From Rhodobacterales bacterium LSUCC0031 (GTDB lineage Bacteria > Pseudomonadota > Alphaproteobacteria > Rhodobacterales > Rhodobacteraceae): DNA of 64,000 nucleotides. Of the stretch, positions 25,218 through 38,691 are shown one piece after another (positions within the stretch are counted from its first letter, which is position 1; every line of letters starts with the position of its first letter). Location of the stretch: assembly GCA_015689735.1 (NCBI GenBank), contig WVSP01000001.1:298001-362000 (forward strand), given 5' to 3'. The notes beneath the pieces are model-generated. The model did no database searches. It saw only the letters and a list, made by a program, of their open reading frames with translations, and was not told the origin of the DNA. Made by a program: the position numbers and the translations under genes.

Positions 25218-26746
25218 CCAAGATAAGCGATCAGCGCGCCCGCGCCCGCGCCAAGGATCACCCCCGCCGCCGCGATGCCAATCCGCTCAGGCCACGGGCT
25301 GCGCCGATCGATGCGCGGGGGATTTGCCTGCGCCAACAGCGCCTTTTCCGCCATGGCGGGCAAGCGCGGACCGAAACGGGCCAGCACACGCGCGGTCGCC
25401 ACCAGATCGCGTAGTGCAGCCTTGGGGCCGATATTGTCGCGGATATATTCCTCGACCACGGGGCGCGCGACCGTCCAGATATTGATCTCTGGGTCGAGCG
25501 AGCGGGCCACGCCCTCGACCACCACCATCGTGCGTTGCAGCAAGATCAGCTCGGTGCGCGTTTCCATCCCGAACCGCTCGGTCACTTCGAACAGATAGGC
25601 CAAAAGCCGCGCCATCGAGATACGGCTGGCATCCATGCCGAAGATCGGCTCGCCCACCGAACGGAGCGCTTGGGCAAACTCGTCGATATCGCGATCGGCC
25701 GGCACGTAACCCGCTTCGAAATGCACTTCGGCCACGCGGCGATAATCCTTGCGGATGAAGCCCATCAGGATTTCCGCATAAACCCGGCGGGTATAGGCAT
25801 CGAGCCGCCCCATGATCCCGAAATCCAGCGCCACCAGATCGCCATTGGGCGCGATCTTGAGGTTCCCGTGATGCATATCGGCATGAAAGAACCCGTCGCG
25901 CAGCGCATGGCGCAAGAACATCTGCAAAACGCGTGCGCCGATCGCCTTGCGATCAAAGCCATTGGCATCAATCGCGTCGAGATCTGACAGCGTCGTGCCT
26001 GTCACCCAACCCAGCGTCATCATCCGGCGCGAGGACATGAACCATTCCACCTGCGGCACGACGAAACCGACGTCATCCTTGGTGTTGGCGTGAAACTCGC
26101 CACAGGCCGAGGCTTCGATGCGCAGGTCTAACTCTTGCAGCACCACGCCTTCGAAATGGGCGATCACATCGCGCGGGCGCAAGCGGCGCGAGGCGGGCGA
26201 AAGCGTCTCGACCAGCCACGCGATCAGGTAGAACGCATCGATATCCTTGCGAAAGGCACGTTCGATACCGGGGCGCAAGATCTTGACCGCCACGTCGCGC
26301 CCATCATGGGCAAGCCGCGCGCGATGCACCTGCGCGATGGAGGCCGCGGCGACGGGTTCCGAAAATTCGGAAAAGAGCGCGTCGAGCGGCTTTTCCATCT
26401 CTTGCGCCACGACGCGGGCCGCAACCTCGCGCGGGAAGGGGGGCAGCTTGTCTTGTAGAACCTGCAATTGCAGCGCCATCTCCGCCCCCACCACATCGGG
26501 ACGGGTCGAGAGGATCTGGCCGAACTTGATATAGGCGGGGCCGAGGGCTGTCAGCGCGCGCGGCACGGGCGGCACGCTTGGATCGCCGCGAAGCCCCAGC
26601 CATTTGAAGGGCCACCCCAGGATTCGCGCGGCGATGCGGATCGCGCGGGGCGCCTCAACCGCCTCCAGCACGGCACCCATCGCGCCTGTGCGCTCGAAGG
26701 TCGCGCCGGTGCGGATCAGCCGCCAGATGTTGTGCGGTCCCTTCAC
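25214..26746 (-). CDS. ubiB: UbiB-family ubiquinone biosynthesis kinase-like protein
   Basis: A 510-residue atypical protein-kinase-like protein (ADCK family) needed for ubiquinone synthesis. Seen are the family KxGQ motif ([11 protein letters not shown]), the Ala-rich loop [11 protein letters not shown], the catalytic HADMHHGN segment and ALDFGIMG, and a hydrophobic C-terminal tail that should anchor it in the inner membrane. It starts with GTG one base after the ubiE stop, so the pair forms an operon for the quinone pathway. Confidence 0.93.
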   Translation of the reverse strand: MKGPHNIWRLIRTGATFERTGAMGAVLEAVEAPRAIRIAARILGWPFKWLGLRGDPSVPPVPRALTALGPAYIKFGQILSTRPDVVGAEMALQLQVLQDKLPPFPREVAARVVAQEMEKPLDALFSEFSEPVAAASIAQVHRARLAHDGRDVAVKILRPGIERAFRKDIDAFYLIAWLVETLSPASRRLRPRDVIAHFEGVVLQELDLRIEASACGEFHANTKDDVGFVVPQVEWFMSSRRMMTLGWVTGTTLSDLDAIDANGFDRKAIGARVLQMFLRHALRDGFFHADMHHGNLKIAPNGDLVALDFGIMGRLDAYTRRVYAEILMGFIRKDYRRVAEVHFEAGYVPADRDIDEFAQALRSVGEPIFGMDASRISMARLLAYLFEVTERFGMETRTELILLQRTMVVVEGVARSLDPEINIWTVARPVVEEYIRDNIGPKAALRDLVATARVLARFGPRLPAMAEKALLAQANPPRIDRRSPWPERIGIAAAGVILGAGAGALIAYLG

Positions 26747-26747
26747 C

Positions 26748-27503
26748 TCAGATCTTCCAGCCCGAATGCAGCGCCGCTATCCCCATCGACAGGTTACGGT
26801 AGCTGACCTGTTCGAAGCCTGCATCGCGGATCATCTGGGCGAAAGTATCCTGATCGGGAAAGCGGCGGATCGATTCGACGAGGTATTGATAACTGTCACG
26901 GTCCCCCGCGATCAGCTGGCCCATCCGCGGGATCACGTTGAAGGAATAGAGATCGTAGAGCTTTTGCAGCCCGTCATTGGGCAATTGGCTGAACTCCAGC
27001 ACCATGAGCCGCCCGCCTGGCCTGAGCACGCGGAACGCCTCGGAAAGCGCATCGGGGATGCGGGTCACGTTGCGGATGCCAAAGCTGATCGTGTAGCGGT
27101 CGAAGCTGTTGTCCGCGAAGGGCAGGGCCATCGCATCGCCGACGATCCAATCGAGTTTCTCGGCCATCTGCGCGGCTTCGGCGCGCTTTTGCCCCTCGAT
27201 CAACATCGATTCCGTCATATCGAGCACGGTCGCCCGCGCGCCCGGCGCGCGCTTGAGAAACCGAAAGCTCACATCGCCCGTGCCGCCCGCGACATCCAGC
27301 AGGTGTTGCCCGTCGCGCGGCACCAGCCAATCCATCAGCGCATCTTTCCAGACGCGGTGGATGCCCATGCTCATCACATCGTTCATGATGTCGTACTTCG
27401 AGGCGACATTGGTAAAGACGCCGTGGACCATCCCGGCCTTGTCTTCCTCGGCCACATCCTTGAAGCCGAAATGGGTCGTGCGACCTGTGCTATCCTCGGC
27501 CAT
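26748..27503 (-). CDS. ubiE: Ubiquinone/menaquinone C-methyltransferase
   Basis: A 251-residue SAM-dependent methyltransferase carrying out the C-methylation step of ubiquinone. The SAM loop is [16 protein letters not shown]; family markers include FGFKDV near the N-terminus, ISFGIRNV, and the C-terminal [24 protein letters not shown] precedes the ATG. It leads the ubiE-ubiB pair and is divergent from mutM across 87 bases. Only the ubiquinone reaction is likely in a quinone-10 organism (inference). Confidence 0.96.
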   Translation of the reverse strand: MAEDSTGRTTHFGFKDVAEEDKAGMVHGVFTNVASKYDIMNDVMSMGIHRVWKDALMDWLVPRDGQHLLDVAGGTGDVSFRFLKRAPGARATVLDMTESMLIEGQKRAEAAQMAEKLDWIVGDAMALPFADNSFDRYTISFGIRNVTRIPDALSEAFRVLRPGGRLMVLEFSQLPNDGLQKLYDLYSFNVIPRMGQLIAGDRDSYQYLVESIRRFPDQDTFAQMIRDAGFEQVSYRNLSMGIAALHSGWKI

Positions 27504-27590
27504 CGGGGCTTGTCCTTTTTCTCGTCTGCCTCTTCTTATAGAGGCACGTCAGCGCGTTACAACGCCGCCGGTGATATAGGAAAGCCCGCT

Positions 27591-28457
27591 TTGCCCGAAC
27601 TTCCAGAAGTCGAGACAGTCCGTCGCGGGCTTGCCCCTGTGCTGGAGGGGGCGCGTATCGCGCAAGCTTTGGTCAACCGCCCCGATCTGCGCTGGCCCTT
27701 TCCCGAGGATATGGCCGCGCGACTGACTGGGGCGCGGGTGACGGCACTCAGACGGCGATCGAAGTATATCTTGGCCGATCTCGACACGGGCGAGACCTTG
27801 ATCGTGCATCTTGGCATGTCGGGGCGGATGATCATCTCTGCACCCTCAGGGGCGCGTGATAAGCTGGCGCAGTTCCACCATTTTCACCCCGCACCTGAAA
27901 AGCACGACCACGTGGTGATCGACACCGAAGCGGGGGCGCGCGTGACCTTTAACGATGCGCGTCGCTTTGGCGCGATGGATCTTTGTCCCACGGTAGCGGT
28001 GGAGCAGCATTGGCTGATCGCGGGGATCGGCCCCGAACCTTTGGGAAATGGCTTTCACGCGGATCACTTGATCGCGGCTTTCAAGGGCAAGCGCAGCCCG
28101 GTCAAGACCGCGCTTCTGGATCAGCGAATCGTTGCGGGCTTGGGCAATATCTATGTCTGCGAGGTGCTTTATCGCGCCGGGATTTCACCCTTGCGGCAGG
28201 CGGGCAAGATCGCAGTCCCCCGCGTCGCCGCCCTCGTGCCGATTATCCGTGAGGTGCTGTTGGAAGCGATCGATGCAGGCGGATCGTCCCTGCGCGATTA
28301 CCGTCAGGCCGATGGTGAACTGGGATATTTTCAGCATAATTTCCGTGTCTATGGCCGCGAGGGCGAAGCCTGCCCAACACCTGATTGCCAAGGGGTGATC
28401 CGCCGCACCGTGCAATCCGGACGGTCGAGTTTCCATTGCCCGTCCTGTCAAAGATAG
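27591..28457 (+). CDS. mutM: Formamidopyrimidine-DNA glycosylase
   Basis: A 288-residue bifunctional glycosylase/AP lyase that removes 8-oxoguanine. The start is the TTG at 27591, giving (M)[12 protein letters not shown], in which Pro2 is the nucleophile and Glu3 the general acid; AGGAAAG lies about 7 bases upstream. A longer open frame into the ubiE side has no support. The void-filling HLGMSGRM segment and the C-terminal zinc finger (four Cys from CPTPDC to CPSC) are intact. Confidence 0.96.
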   Translation: MPELPEVETVRRGLAPVLEGARIAQALVNRPDLRWPFPEDMAARLTGARVTALRRRSKYILADLDTGETLIVHLGMSGRMIISAPSGARDKLAQFHHFHPAPEKHDHVVIDTEAGARVTFNDARRFGAMDLCPTVAVEQHWLIAGIGPEPLGNGFHADHLIAAFKGKRSPVKTALLDQRIVAGLGNIYVCEVLYRAGISPLRQAGKIAVPRVAALVPIIREVLLEAIDAGGSSLRDYRQADGELGYFQHNFRVYGREGEACPTPDCQGVIRRTVQSGRSSFHCPSCQR

Positions 28458-28532
28458 CTTGAAACCTCGGGCCATGGTGCTAACCCTCGCGCCGCAAGCC
28501 CTTGAGGCACCCATAGCCAGAGAGCCCGACCC

Positions 28533-29309
28533 ATGGCCTATGAGACCCTGATCGTCGAGATCGAAGACCACATCGCCCTGATCAAGTTGAACCGCCCCGA
28601 TGCGCTGAATGCGCTCAATAGCGTCTTGATGGGGGAACTGGCCGCAGCGCTGAGTGCCGCCGATGCCAATGACAAGGTGCGCTGCATCGTGTTGACCGGC
28701 AGCGAGAAAGCCTTTGCTGCCGGTGCCGACATTCGCGAGATGAGCGAGAAAAGCTTTGTCGATGTGTTCGCAGGCGACATGTTCGGTCGTGAGCCCGACG
28801 AGATGCTGCGCGTGCGCAAGCCGATCATCGCGGCGGTGGCGGGTTATGCGCTGGGCGGCGGCTGTGAGCTCGCGATGATGTGCGATTTCATCATCGCCGC
28901 CGACACCGCGAAATTCGGCCAGCCCGAGATTAATCTCGGCGTCATGGCGGGCATGGGCGGATCGCAGCGTCTGACGCGATTCGTGGGCAAGTCGAAATCA
29001 ATGGATATGCACCTGACCGGCCGTTTCATGACGGCAGAGGAGGCCGAGCGCTCTGGCCTTGTCAGCCGCGTTGTCCCTGCCAAGAAACTGATGGACGAGG
29101 CGATGGCCGCTGCGGCCAAGATTGCCGAGAAATCCATGCTGGCCACCATGGCCGTGAAAGAGGCGGTCAATCGCAGTTACGAGACCAGTTTGCGCGAAGG
29201 GCTGTTGTTCGAGCGCCGCTTGTTCCACGGTCTGTTTGCCACCGATGATCAGAAAGAGGGCATGGCCGCCTTTCTTGAAAAGCGCGAGCCGCAGTTCCGT
29301 GACAAGTAA
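28533..29309 (+). CDS. Enoyl-CoA hydratase
   Basis: A 258-residue crotonase-fold enzyme hydrating 2-trans-enoyl-CoA in fatty-acid oxidation. The oxyanion-hole segments AAGADIREM and [11 protein letters not shown] are present, with the two catalytic glutamates in the ELAMMCDF and [10 protein letters not shown] segments. In Rhodobacterales this gene commonly sits before rpsT and dnaA. It lies 75 bases after mutM. Chain-length preference cannot be told from the sequence. Confidence 0.93.
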   Translation: MAYETLIVEIEDHIALIKLNRPDALNALNSVLMGELAAALSAADANDKVRCIVLTGSEKAFAAGADIREMSEKSFVDVFAGDMFGREPDEMLRVRKPIIAAVAGYALGGGCELAMMCDFIIAADTAKFGQPEINLGVMAGMGGSQRLTRFVGKSKSMDMHLTGRFMTAEEAERSGLVSRVVPAKKLMDEAMAAAAKIAEKSMLATMAVKEAVNRSYETSLREGLLFERRLFHGLFATDDQKEGMAAFLEKREPQFRDK

Positions 29310-29338
29310 CCGGATCGATCCTTGCGGTTTTTTCGCCT

Positions 29339-29366
29339 TTGCATTGGTGCGAAATCCCACTATAGG
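29339..29366 (+). promoter_or_regulatory. Putative rpsT promoter
   Basis: TTGCAT at 29339-29344, a 16-base spacer, and TATAGG at 29361-29366. The leader of about 115 bases includes an inverted repeat (GGGTCTC at 29430-29436 and GAGACCC at 29456-29462) that might take part in autogenous control by S20. Confidence 0.45.
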
Positions 29367-29484
29367 GGCCGCAGACATGCGTGTGAGGCCCGCCTAGGCC
29401 AGAGTCGCCCGATCGATTGACCGGGCTCGGGGTCTCCCGCGCTTTTTGCATTTTTGAGACCCGACGAGACGAAAGAGATACAGC

Positions 29485-29751
29485 ATGGCAAATACGCCCC
29501 AGTCCAAAAAGCGCGCCCGCCAAGCCGAGCGCCGCACAGCCGTGAACAAAGCACGCCGTTCGCGCATCCGTACTTTCCTGCGCAAAGTCGAAGAGGCAAT
29601 CGCCGGTGGCGATTATGCTGTTGCTGAAACCGCGCTGCGCGACGCCCAGCCCGAACTGATGCGCGGCGTGACGAAGGGTGTTTTGCACAAGAACACCGTG
29701 TCGCGCAAAATCTCGCGCCTTTCGGCACGCGTAAAGGCCCTCAAAGCCTGA
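29485..29751 (+). CDS. rpsT: 30S ribosomal protein S20
   Basis: An 88-residue, strongly basic helical protein that binds 16S rRNA during small-subunit assembly. The start [17 protein letters not shown] and the C-terminal [18 protein letters not shown] are typical. A strong terminator follows at 29791. It has a long leader with an inverted repeat and lies upstream of dnaA in the usual order for this group. Confidence 0.97.
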   Translation: MANTPQSKKRARQAERRTAVNKARRSRIRTFLRKVEEAIAGGDYAVAETALRDAQPELMRGVTKGVLHKNTVSRKISRLSARVKALKA

Positions 29752-29790
29752 AGGTCAGGCGCGTCCTCACGCGAAAGTTGTGCTTCAAAA

Positions 29791-29819
29791 AGCGCTCCGC
29801 GATGCGGGGCGCTTTTTTT
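29791..29819 (+). terminator. Rho-independent terminator after rpsT
   Basis: A stem AGCGCTCCGC (29791-29800) with GCGGGGCGCT (29804-29813), one mismatch, loop GAT, and seven Ts. Confidence 0.9.
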
Positions 29820-30336
29820 CTGAGAAAATTTTCGTGGAGTCAGAAGCCGATATCGCCTCAAAGAAGATTCGGTTCGCAAAGACTCGGGTGTCAAGTTCGA
29901 AGAGTCGTTGCAGCGGCCTTGCGCAATCCGCTAGCGTGTCTGAGCGATTCAGCTGCTCTGGGGGGCAGATCGACCGGGGAAATAACTTGCATGCAATGTT
30001 GGCTTGGGCTGCGCCCAACTGACAGGCGTCATCTGTTTTGCGTTCGATGATGCACGCATGTGGGGGTTGTACAGGCGGATGCCTTATCCGCCACAACCAT
30101 TTTTCTGCGTCGGTCATGCACCAAGCGACTGTCACTCGTGTCATATTTGTAAGCTGGGTGTCCGTCGCCTTTTTCGAACCGGACATGTTTATGTTTGATC
30201 GCCTGTCGGGTGGGATGTGGGGGTCTGGGCAAAGCAGCCCCTCACCGCGTGAATATTTTTGCACCTTCTTGCGGGTGCGAAGCCTGAGATGGATGCCGCA
30301 AGGTGTCTAAGAACAAGAAACGAGGATGGGACGAAA
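29820..30336. other. Non-coding region upstream of dnaA
   Basis: 517 bases with no credible gene. It is less GC-rich than its surroundings. Contents include an ATGCAT-centred palindrome (29987-29996, TTGCATGCAA), a GGCGGAT/ATCCGCC inverted repeat around 30075-30095, two GATTC (GANTC) sites, and a near hairpin (TTTGCACC with GGTGCGAA) about 60 bases before dnaA. I found no clear cluster of TTATCCACA-type DnaA boxes, so I do not call an origin. Confidence 0.5.
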
Positions 30337-31728
30337 ATGACGAATGAGACATGGGGCCAGGTCCGTGTTGAGCTGCGCAAAGCCGTTGGCGAAAACAATT
30401 TTAGCGCCTGGATTGACCCTATTGTCTTTGACCGTTTGGAGGAGCGGACGGCGCGCTTCCATGTGCCCACCAATTTCTTTGGCAGCTGGGTCTCGCAGAA
30501 TTTCCGCGAAGTGATCTTACGTCATCTCAATTCGGCAGGGATCGGCGTGGATCGTGTCGAGTTTTCTGTTAGCCCTGCGCTTTCGGCGCGCGCGGACAAC
30601 GCAAATAATGCCCCCGCAGCTACCGAGGTGGCCGCGCGTCCAAGTTTCCGCGCCGCCTCGTCTGGGCTCAAGACTGGGACCGATGACCTTCCTGGCGCGA
30701 CGCTCAACCCAGCTTACACTTTTACGAATTTCATCGTTGGCAAGCCCAATGAGTTGGCCCATGCCGCTGCCCGCCGGGTGGCTGAAGGGCGCGATGTGAC
30801 CTTCAACCCGCTGTTTCTTTATGGCGGTGTCGGTCTGGGAAAAACCCATTTGATGCATGCGATAGCATGGGAATTGCGCACCCGTTTTCCGGAGGCGCGC
30901 ATCCTCTATCTCTCCGCTGAGCAATTCATGTACCGCTTCGTGCGTGCGCTGCGCGAGCAAGATACGATGACCTTCAAGCAGATCTTTCGCTCGGTCGATG
31001 TGCTGATGGTCGATGATGTGCAATTCATCGCGGGCAAGACCTCGACCCAAGAAGAATTCTTTCACACCTTCAACGCCTTGGTCGAAGAGGGCAAGCAGAT
31101 CATCATCTCGGGCGACCGCGCGCCGGTCGATATGGAAGAGCTTGATACACGTATCGCCTCGCGGCTCCAGTGCGGGCTCGTGGTCGATCTGCATCCGACG
31201 GATTACGAGCTGCGCTTGGGCGTGTTGCAGCACAAGGCCGAACAGGCCTTGGCCCGCAACCCGCAGATCAAGCTCGCCGAGGGCGTGCTGGAGTTCATGG
31301 CACTGCGCATTTCGACCAATATCCGCGTGGTCGAAGGTGCGTTGACCCGGCTTTTCGCCTTCGCTGATCTCGTGCGTCGCGAAGTCACGATCGAGATGGT
31401 GCAGGATTGCTTGTCCGATATCCTGCGCTCGACCGATCGCAAGGTGACGCTCGATCAGATCATCAAGACAACCTGCGAATACTACAATATCCGCCAAGCT
31501 GACATCACCGGCTCAAGCCGCGCCCGCGCGGTTGCCCGTCCGCGTCAGATGGCAATGTACCTGTCGAAATCGCTGACCACCCGTAGTTATCCCGAAATTG
31601 CCCGCAAGCTTGGCGGTCGCGACCACACCACCGTTCTTTATGGTGTGCGCAAGATCGAAGAGTTGATGGCGGTTGACAGCCAAATCGCAGAGGATGCCGA
31701 GATTTTGCGCCGCATGCTCGAAGCGTAA
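30337..31728 (+). CDS. dnaA: Chromosomal replication initiator protein DnaA
   Basis: A 463-residue AAA+ initiator. Domain I begins TWGQVRVELRKAVGENNFSAW; a short linker follows (about 85-125); domain III has Walker A (GGVGLGKTH) and Walker B (VLMVDDVQF); domain IV ends with the DnaA-box binding helix (GRDHTTVLYGVRKIE). The ATG at 30337 is chosen over upstream in-frame starts because domain I begins there and a GAGG lies about 11 bases before it. It leads dnaA-dnaN-recF-gyrB. Confidence 0.97.
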   Translation: MTNETWGQVRVELRKAVGENNFSAWIDPIVFDRLEERTARFHVPTNFFGSWVSQNFREVILRHLNSAGIGVDRVEFSVSPALSARADNANNAPAATEVAARPSFRAASSGLKTGTDDLPGATLNPAYTFTNFIVGKPNELAHAAARRVAEGRDVTFNPLFLYGGVGLGKTHLMHAIAWELRTRFPEARILYLSAEQFMYRFVRALREQDTMTFKQIFRSVDVLMVDDVQFIAGKTSTQEEFFHTFNALVEEGKQIIISGDRAPVDMEELDTRIASRLQCGLVVDLHPTDYELRLGVLQHKAEQALARNPQIKLAEGVLEFMALRISTNIRVVEGALTRLFAFADLVRREVTIEMVQDCLSDILRSTDRKVTLDQIIKTTCEYYNIRQADITGSSRARAVARPRQMAMYLSKSLTTRSYPEIARKLGGRDHTTVLYGVRKIEELMAVDSQIAEDAEILRRMLEA

Positions 31729-31863
31729 GCGCACCACATCATGCTATCATGCCCCTATGGGGCTTGACGCCCGCGCCTGCGCGCGACACTCCTTAAAAAA
31801 ACGCTTGTGCAGACGGGGGAGGCGGCGAGGCACGCAGCCCCCGCATTTGTCGGAGCCAGGGCC

Positions 31864-32982
31864 ATGAAATTCTCGATCGAGCGCGCCACCTTGTTGCGGG
31901 CAGTCTCTCAGGCACAGTCTGTTGTCGAACGCCGTAACACCATTCCGATCCTCGCCAATGTCTTGATCGAGGCCGAGGGCGATACCGTCAGCTTCCGCGC
32001 CACCGATCTCGATATCGAGGTGGTGGACCGCGCCAATGCGATGGTCGAGCGCGCGGGCGCGACGACCGTATCGGCCGTGACCCTGCACGAGATCGTGCGC
32101 AAGCTTGCCGATGGGGCCTTGGTCACTTTGGCCGATGATCCGACCAATGGGCGGCTAACGGTGCAGGCTGGGCGTTCGACCTTTCAACTCGCGACGCTCC
32201 CCAAGGAAGATTTCCCGGTGATGTCCACGACCGAATACGGGGCCAATTTCTCCTGCGCCGCGCCAGTGCTGCGCCGGCTTTTCGATAAATCGAAATTCGC
32301 CATCTCGACCGAAGAGACCCGCTATTATCTCAACGGTGTCTACTTCCACATCGCCGAAAGCGAGGGCGACCCGGTCCTGCGTGCGGTAGCGACCGATGGC
32401 CATCGGCTCGCGCGGATCGATGCTGATTTGCCAAATGGCGCACAGGGCATGCCGGGCGTGATCGTGCCGCGCAAGACCGTGGGCGAATTGCGCAAGTTGC
32501 TCGATGATGACGAGGCGAGGATCGCCGTATCGGTCAGCGAGACCAAGATTCGCTTCGCCACGCCTGAGATCACGCTGACCTCCAAGGTGATTGACGGCAC
32601 CTTCCCCGATTACGCACGGGTTATTCCGCTCAACAATACCCGCCGGATGGAGGTCGATGCCGCCGATTTTGCCAAGGCTGTCGATCGCGTGGCAACCGTG
32701 TCGTCCGAGCGTTCCCGCGCGGTGAAAATGGCGCTTGATGAAGACCGGCTGGTCTTGTCGGTGAATGCCCCCGATGCCGGCAACGCCGAAGAGGAATTGG
32801 CCGTGGCCTATGGCGATGAACGGCTCGAGATCGGGTTCAACGCCAAGTATCTGCTCGAGATTGCAAGCCAAGTTGATCGTGAAAATGCGGTCTTCATGTT
32901 CTCTGGCCCCGGTGAGCCCACCTTGATGCGCGAAGGCAACGATACCAGCGCGATCTATGTCGTGATGCCGATGCGGGTGTAA
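31864..32982 (+). CDS. dnaN: DNA polymerase III beta sliding clamp
   Basis: A 372-residue clamp with three repeated clamp domains. It starts MKFSIERATLLRAVSQAQSV and ends AIYVVMPMRV, whose final residues help line the peptide-binding groove. It follows dnaA after 135 bases and precedes recF by 19. The frame upstream of the ATG at 31864 belongs to no known clamp. Confidence 0.97.
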   Translation: MKFSIERATLLRAVSQAQSVVERRNTIPILANVLIEAEGDTVSFRATDLDIEVVDRANAMVERAGATTVSAVTLHEIVRKLADGALVTLADDPTNGRLTVQAGRSTFQLATLPKEDFPVMSTTEYGANFSCAAPVLRRLFDKSKFAISTEETRYYLNGVYFHIAESEGDPVLRAVATDGHRLARIDADLPNGAQGMPGVIVPRKTVGELRKLLDDDEARIAVSVSETKIRFATPEITLTSKVIDGTFPDYARVIPLNNTRRMEVDAADFAKAVDRVATVSSERSRAVKMALDEDRLVLSVNAPDAGNAEEELAVAYGDERLEIGFNAKYLLEIASQVDRENAVFMFSGPGEPTLMREGNDTSAIYVVMPMRV

Positions 32983-33001
32983 GGGTCTGAAAAAAAACAC
33001 T

Positions 33002-34104
33002 TTGAGCCCTTATGTTGCGCGCCTTGCCCTGTCGCATTTCCGCAGTCATCGCCGCGCGCGGCTGGAATTTGACGGGCGCCCCGTGGCCGTTTTTGGCCCC
33101 AACGGTGCTGGCAAAACCAACCTGATCGAGGCGGTGTCGCTCTTGTCGCCGGGCCGTGGCCTGCGCCGGGCCGCCGCCGACGAGATCATCCGCCGCCCCG
33201 AAGGTATCGGCTGGAAGGTGACGGCCGAGATTTCCGGCGGCGGGCATGGTCATGAGATCGCCCTTTCCGCCGAACCCGGCCAACCGCGCCTGACCCGGAT
33301 CGACGACAAGACCGCGCCGCAAACTGCGCTTGGGCGTCTGCTGCGGATCGTTTGGTTGGTGCCTGCGCAAGATCGGTTGTGGATTGAAGGCGCTGATGGC
33401 CGCCGGCGGTTTCTTGACCGGATCGCATTGAGTTTCTTTCCCGACCACGCCGAGGCAGCACTTGCCCATGAGAAGGCCATGCGCGAACGCAACCGCCTCT
33501 TGCGCGAGGGGGTGGCGGATGCGCGCTGGTATGGCGCGCTCGAGATGCAGATGGCCGAAGCTGCGATGACCCTCACGGCCAATCGCCAAGCGGCCATTTC
33601 CCGCATCATCGCCGCGCAGGAGGGGGCGGCGACCGCATTTCCCGCTGCGCGCCTCTGGCTTGAGGGGGATGATCCGGCCAGTGCCGCGGAACATCAATCG
33701 GCGCTGGCCGAGAGCCGGGGGCGTGACATGGCGGCGGGTCGCACGCTGATTGGGCCGCACCGCACCGATCTGTGCGCGGTCTATGCCGAGAAAGATATGC
33801 CTGCGGGTCAATGTTCGACGGGCGAACAAAAGGCGCTTTTGATCTCGCTCGTCCTAGCCAATGCCCGCGCGCTCAAGGCCGACATGGGGGCGGCCCCCCT
33901 AGTGCTCCTCGATGAGGTGGCCGCCCATCTCGATGCAGCGCGACGGGCGGCGCTCTTTGACGAGATTTGCGCCCTTGGCGCACAAGCATGGATGACCGGC
34001 ACCGGACCCGAGCTTTTCGTGGAACTTGGCGCGCGGGCGCAGTATGTGGCGGTTGCCGATAATGGCGGGGCCAGCGAGGCCCTTATCGAACCTGCGGGCC
34101 ATCA

Positions 34105-34108
<4 letters not shown>
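33002..34108 (+). CDS. recF: DNA replication/repair protein RecF
   Basis: A 368-residue ABC-type ATPase that loads RecA at gaps. Walker A is FGPNGAGKTN (about residues 31-40); the signature is STGEQKALLISL and Walker B is LVLLDEVAAHLD. The only usual start in the open frame is TTG at 33002, because the frame is closed by a stop at 32963 and has no ATG or GTG in between. The nearest ribosome-like site (AAGGGT at 32981) is rather far, so translation may depend on dnaN. Confidence 0.93.
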
Positions 34109-37259
<3,151 letters not shown>

Positions 37260-37271
37260 GGCAGGCTTGCC

Positions 37272-38033
37272 TTAGCGCTTGGACTGTTCCAACCAGCCAA
37301 GCGTGGACTCGGTTGGCCCATTGGGGCGGTATTCCGCGCCGATGGGCTGGTCCCATCCCAAGCTTGCGAGTGCGCCGAAGATTGCGCCGTAATCAAGCGT
37401 GCCGCAATCGGGTGCGCCGCGTCCCGGATGACCCGCGATCTGCACATGACCCAGCATCGGCGCGACCGCTTGCAATGTCGCCACAACGTCATGGCCCATC
37501 TGCGCAAGATGATAGCAATCGGCCATCAGTCGGAGATTGGGTGCGCCGATCTCGGCGATCAGCGCGATGGCATCGTGCAGATTGTCGAGGAAATAGCCCG
37601 GCACATCATGGCTGTTGATCGGTTCGATCAAGATCATGCGATCACCCGCGTGTTCGACAGCAAAGCGCAGGTTTTCTGTGAATGTCGCGCGGGCGGCTTG
37701 GCCTTTTGCCTTGCCGCTCATCACGTGAATGGCGCTTGCATCGATGGCGCGGGCATAAGTGATCGCCTCTTGGATCGCGGCGCGCGCATCCGCGCTCCGG
37801 CCAGGCAGGGCGGCAAGGCCGAATTCCCCTATTGCCATCCGGCCGGGTCGGGTATTCAGCGACAGCATCGGCATGCCCGTTTGCGCCAATGCCGCCGCGA
37901 TCTTGTCCGGGGCAATACCATAGGGCCAGTGGCATTCGACCGCGGCGAACCCTGCCCTTGCCGCCGCGTGAATGGCCTGATCAAGGGCCAGTTCGGTCCA
38001 TAAGAAGCCAAGATTGGCCGAGAACCGCATCAT
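37272..38033 (-). CDS. Hydroxypyruvate isomerase family TIM-barrel protein
   Basis: A 253-residue xylose-isomerase-like TIM barrel. Family motifs are ANLGFLWTE at the N-terminus, VECHWPYGI, LIEPINSHDVPGYFLDN and MADCYHLAQMGHD (metal ligands), and AGHPGRGAPDCG. Hyi-type enzymes isomerise hydroxypyruvate or 2-oxo-tetronates. The start could be any of three ATGs at 38039, 38033 or 38030. It lies 25 bases after mlaC on the same strand; no glyoxylate genes are adjacent, so the substrate stays open. Confidence 0.85.
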   Translation of the reverse strand: MMRFSANLGFLWTELALDQAIHAAARAGFAAVECHWPYGIAPDKIAAALAQTGMPMLSLNTRPGRMAIGEFGLAALPGRSADARAAIQEAITYARAIDASAIHVMSGKAKGQAARATFTENLRFAVEHAGDRMILIEPINSHDVPGYFLDNLHDAIALIAEIGAPNLRLMADCYHLAQMGHDVVATLQAVAPMLGHVQIAGHPGRGAPDCGTLDYGAIFGALASLGWDQPIGAEYRPNGPTESTLGWLEQSKR

Positions 38034-38058
38034 GGCCATGCGCCTGACCGCGCCATGC

Positions 38059-38673
38059 CTACCCGAGGTTGCGCAGCGCGGCGGTCGCGGCGTCGATCGA
38101 ACCGCCATTACGGTCAAGAACCGATCCGATCTCGGAGCGTTCCGAAATCACCAGCGAAACACCTTCGATCAGCAGGTCGATGAAAAGCGGCCTGCCCGAG
38201 CGATCCCAGACACGAAAGCGCACTTCGAACGGGCTTTGACCCGGAATGGTGACGGTGGACAGAACTTCGACGAAGCGGCCCGTATCCTGCGCACCCGTGA
38301 CAGTGACCGTGCCACCGACGAATTCGCGGAAGCGGCGGCCATATTTGCGCGCCATATAGCCTTGGAATGCTTCACTAAACGCGGCAATCTGGCTGGCACT
38401 TGCACTGCGCGCAGGTGGCCCAAGCACCGATTGCGCGATTGTCGGCATATCGCCGTAACGCACCATCATACGCTCGAAATCACGGATCATAGCTGTCTCG
38501 GATTGGCCGGAATTGATGATGCGCGTGATCTCGCCTGCGACTTGCTCGACAAGGGTGCTGGCCTGTGCCGGGGTTAACGCCACCGCCGCCTGCGGCAGCA
38601 TTGCAGTGGCGCCTGCGGTGGCAAGCGCCGTCAGGATGACCGCACGTCGCGTTGGGTGATGAAGAGGGGACAT
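38059..38673 (-). CDS. mlaC: MlaC-family phospholipid-binding periplasmic protein
   Basis: A 204-residue protein with a twin-Arg-containing signal sequence (TRRAVILTALATAG, cut near AVA) and the MlaC/Ttg2D fold: ERMMVRYGDMPTIAQSVLGP, then FQGYMARKYGRRFREF and a C-terminal ISERSEIGSVLDRNGGSI. MlaC shuttles phospholipids between the outer-membrane MlaA and the inner-membrane MlaFEDB complex. GAGG lies 8 bases before the ATG at 38673. It follows mlaA by 18 bases; mlaFED is not here. Confidence 0.9.
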   Translation of the reverse strand: MSPLHHPTRRAVILTALATAGATAMLPQAAVALTPAQASTLVEQVAGEITRIINSGQSETAMIRDFERMMVRYGDMPTIAQSVLGPPARSASASQIAAFSEAFQGYMARKYGRRFREFVGGTVTVTGAQDTGRFVEVLSTVTIPGQSPFEVRFRVWDRSGRPLFIDLLIEGVSLVISERSEIGSVLDRNGGSIDAATAALRNLG

Positions 38674-38691
38674 GGCAAACAACCTCGCGGC

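Noticed and set aside
29820-30336. oriC with DnaA boxes upstream of dnaA
   Set aside because: Only a poor match (TTATCCGCC) to TTATCCACA was found; no cluster on either strand.
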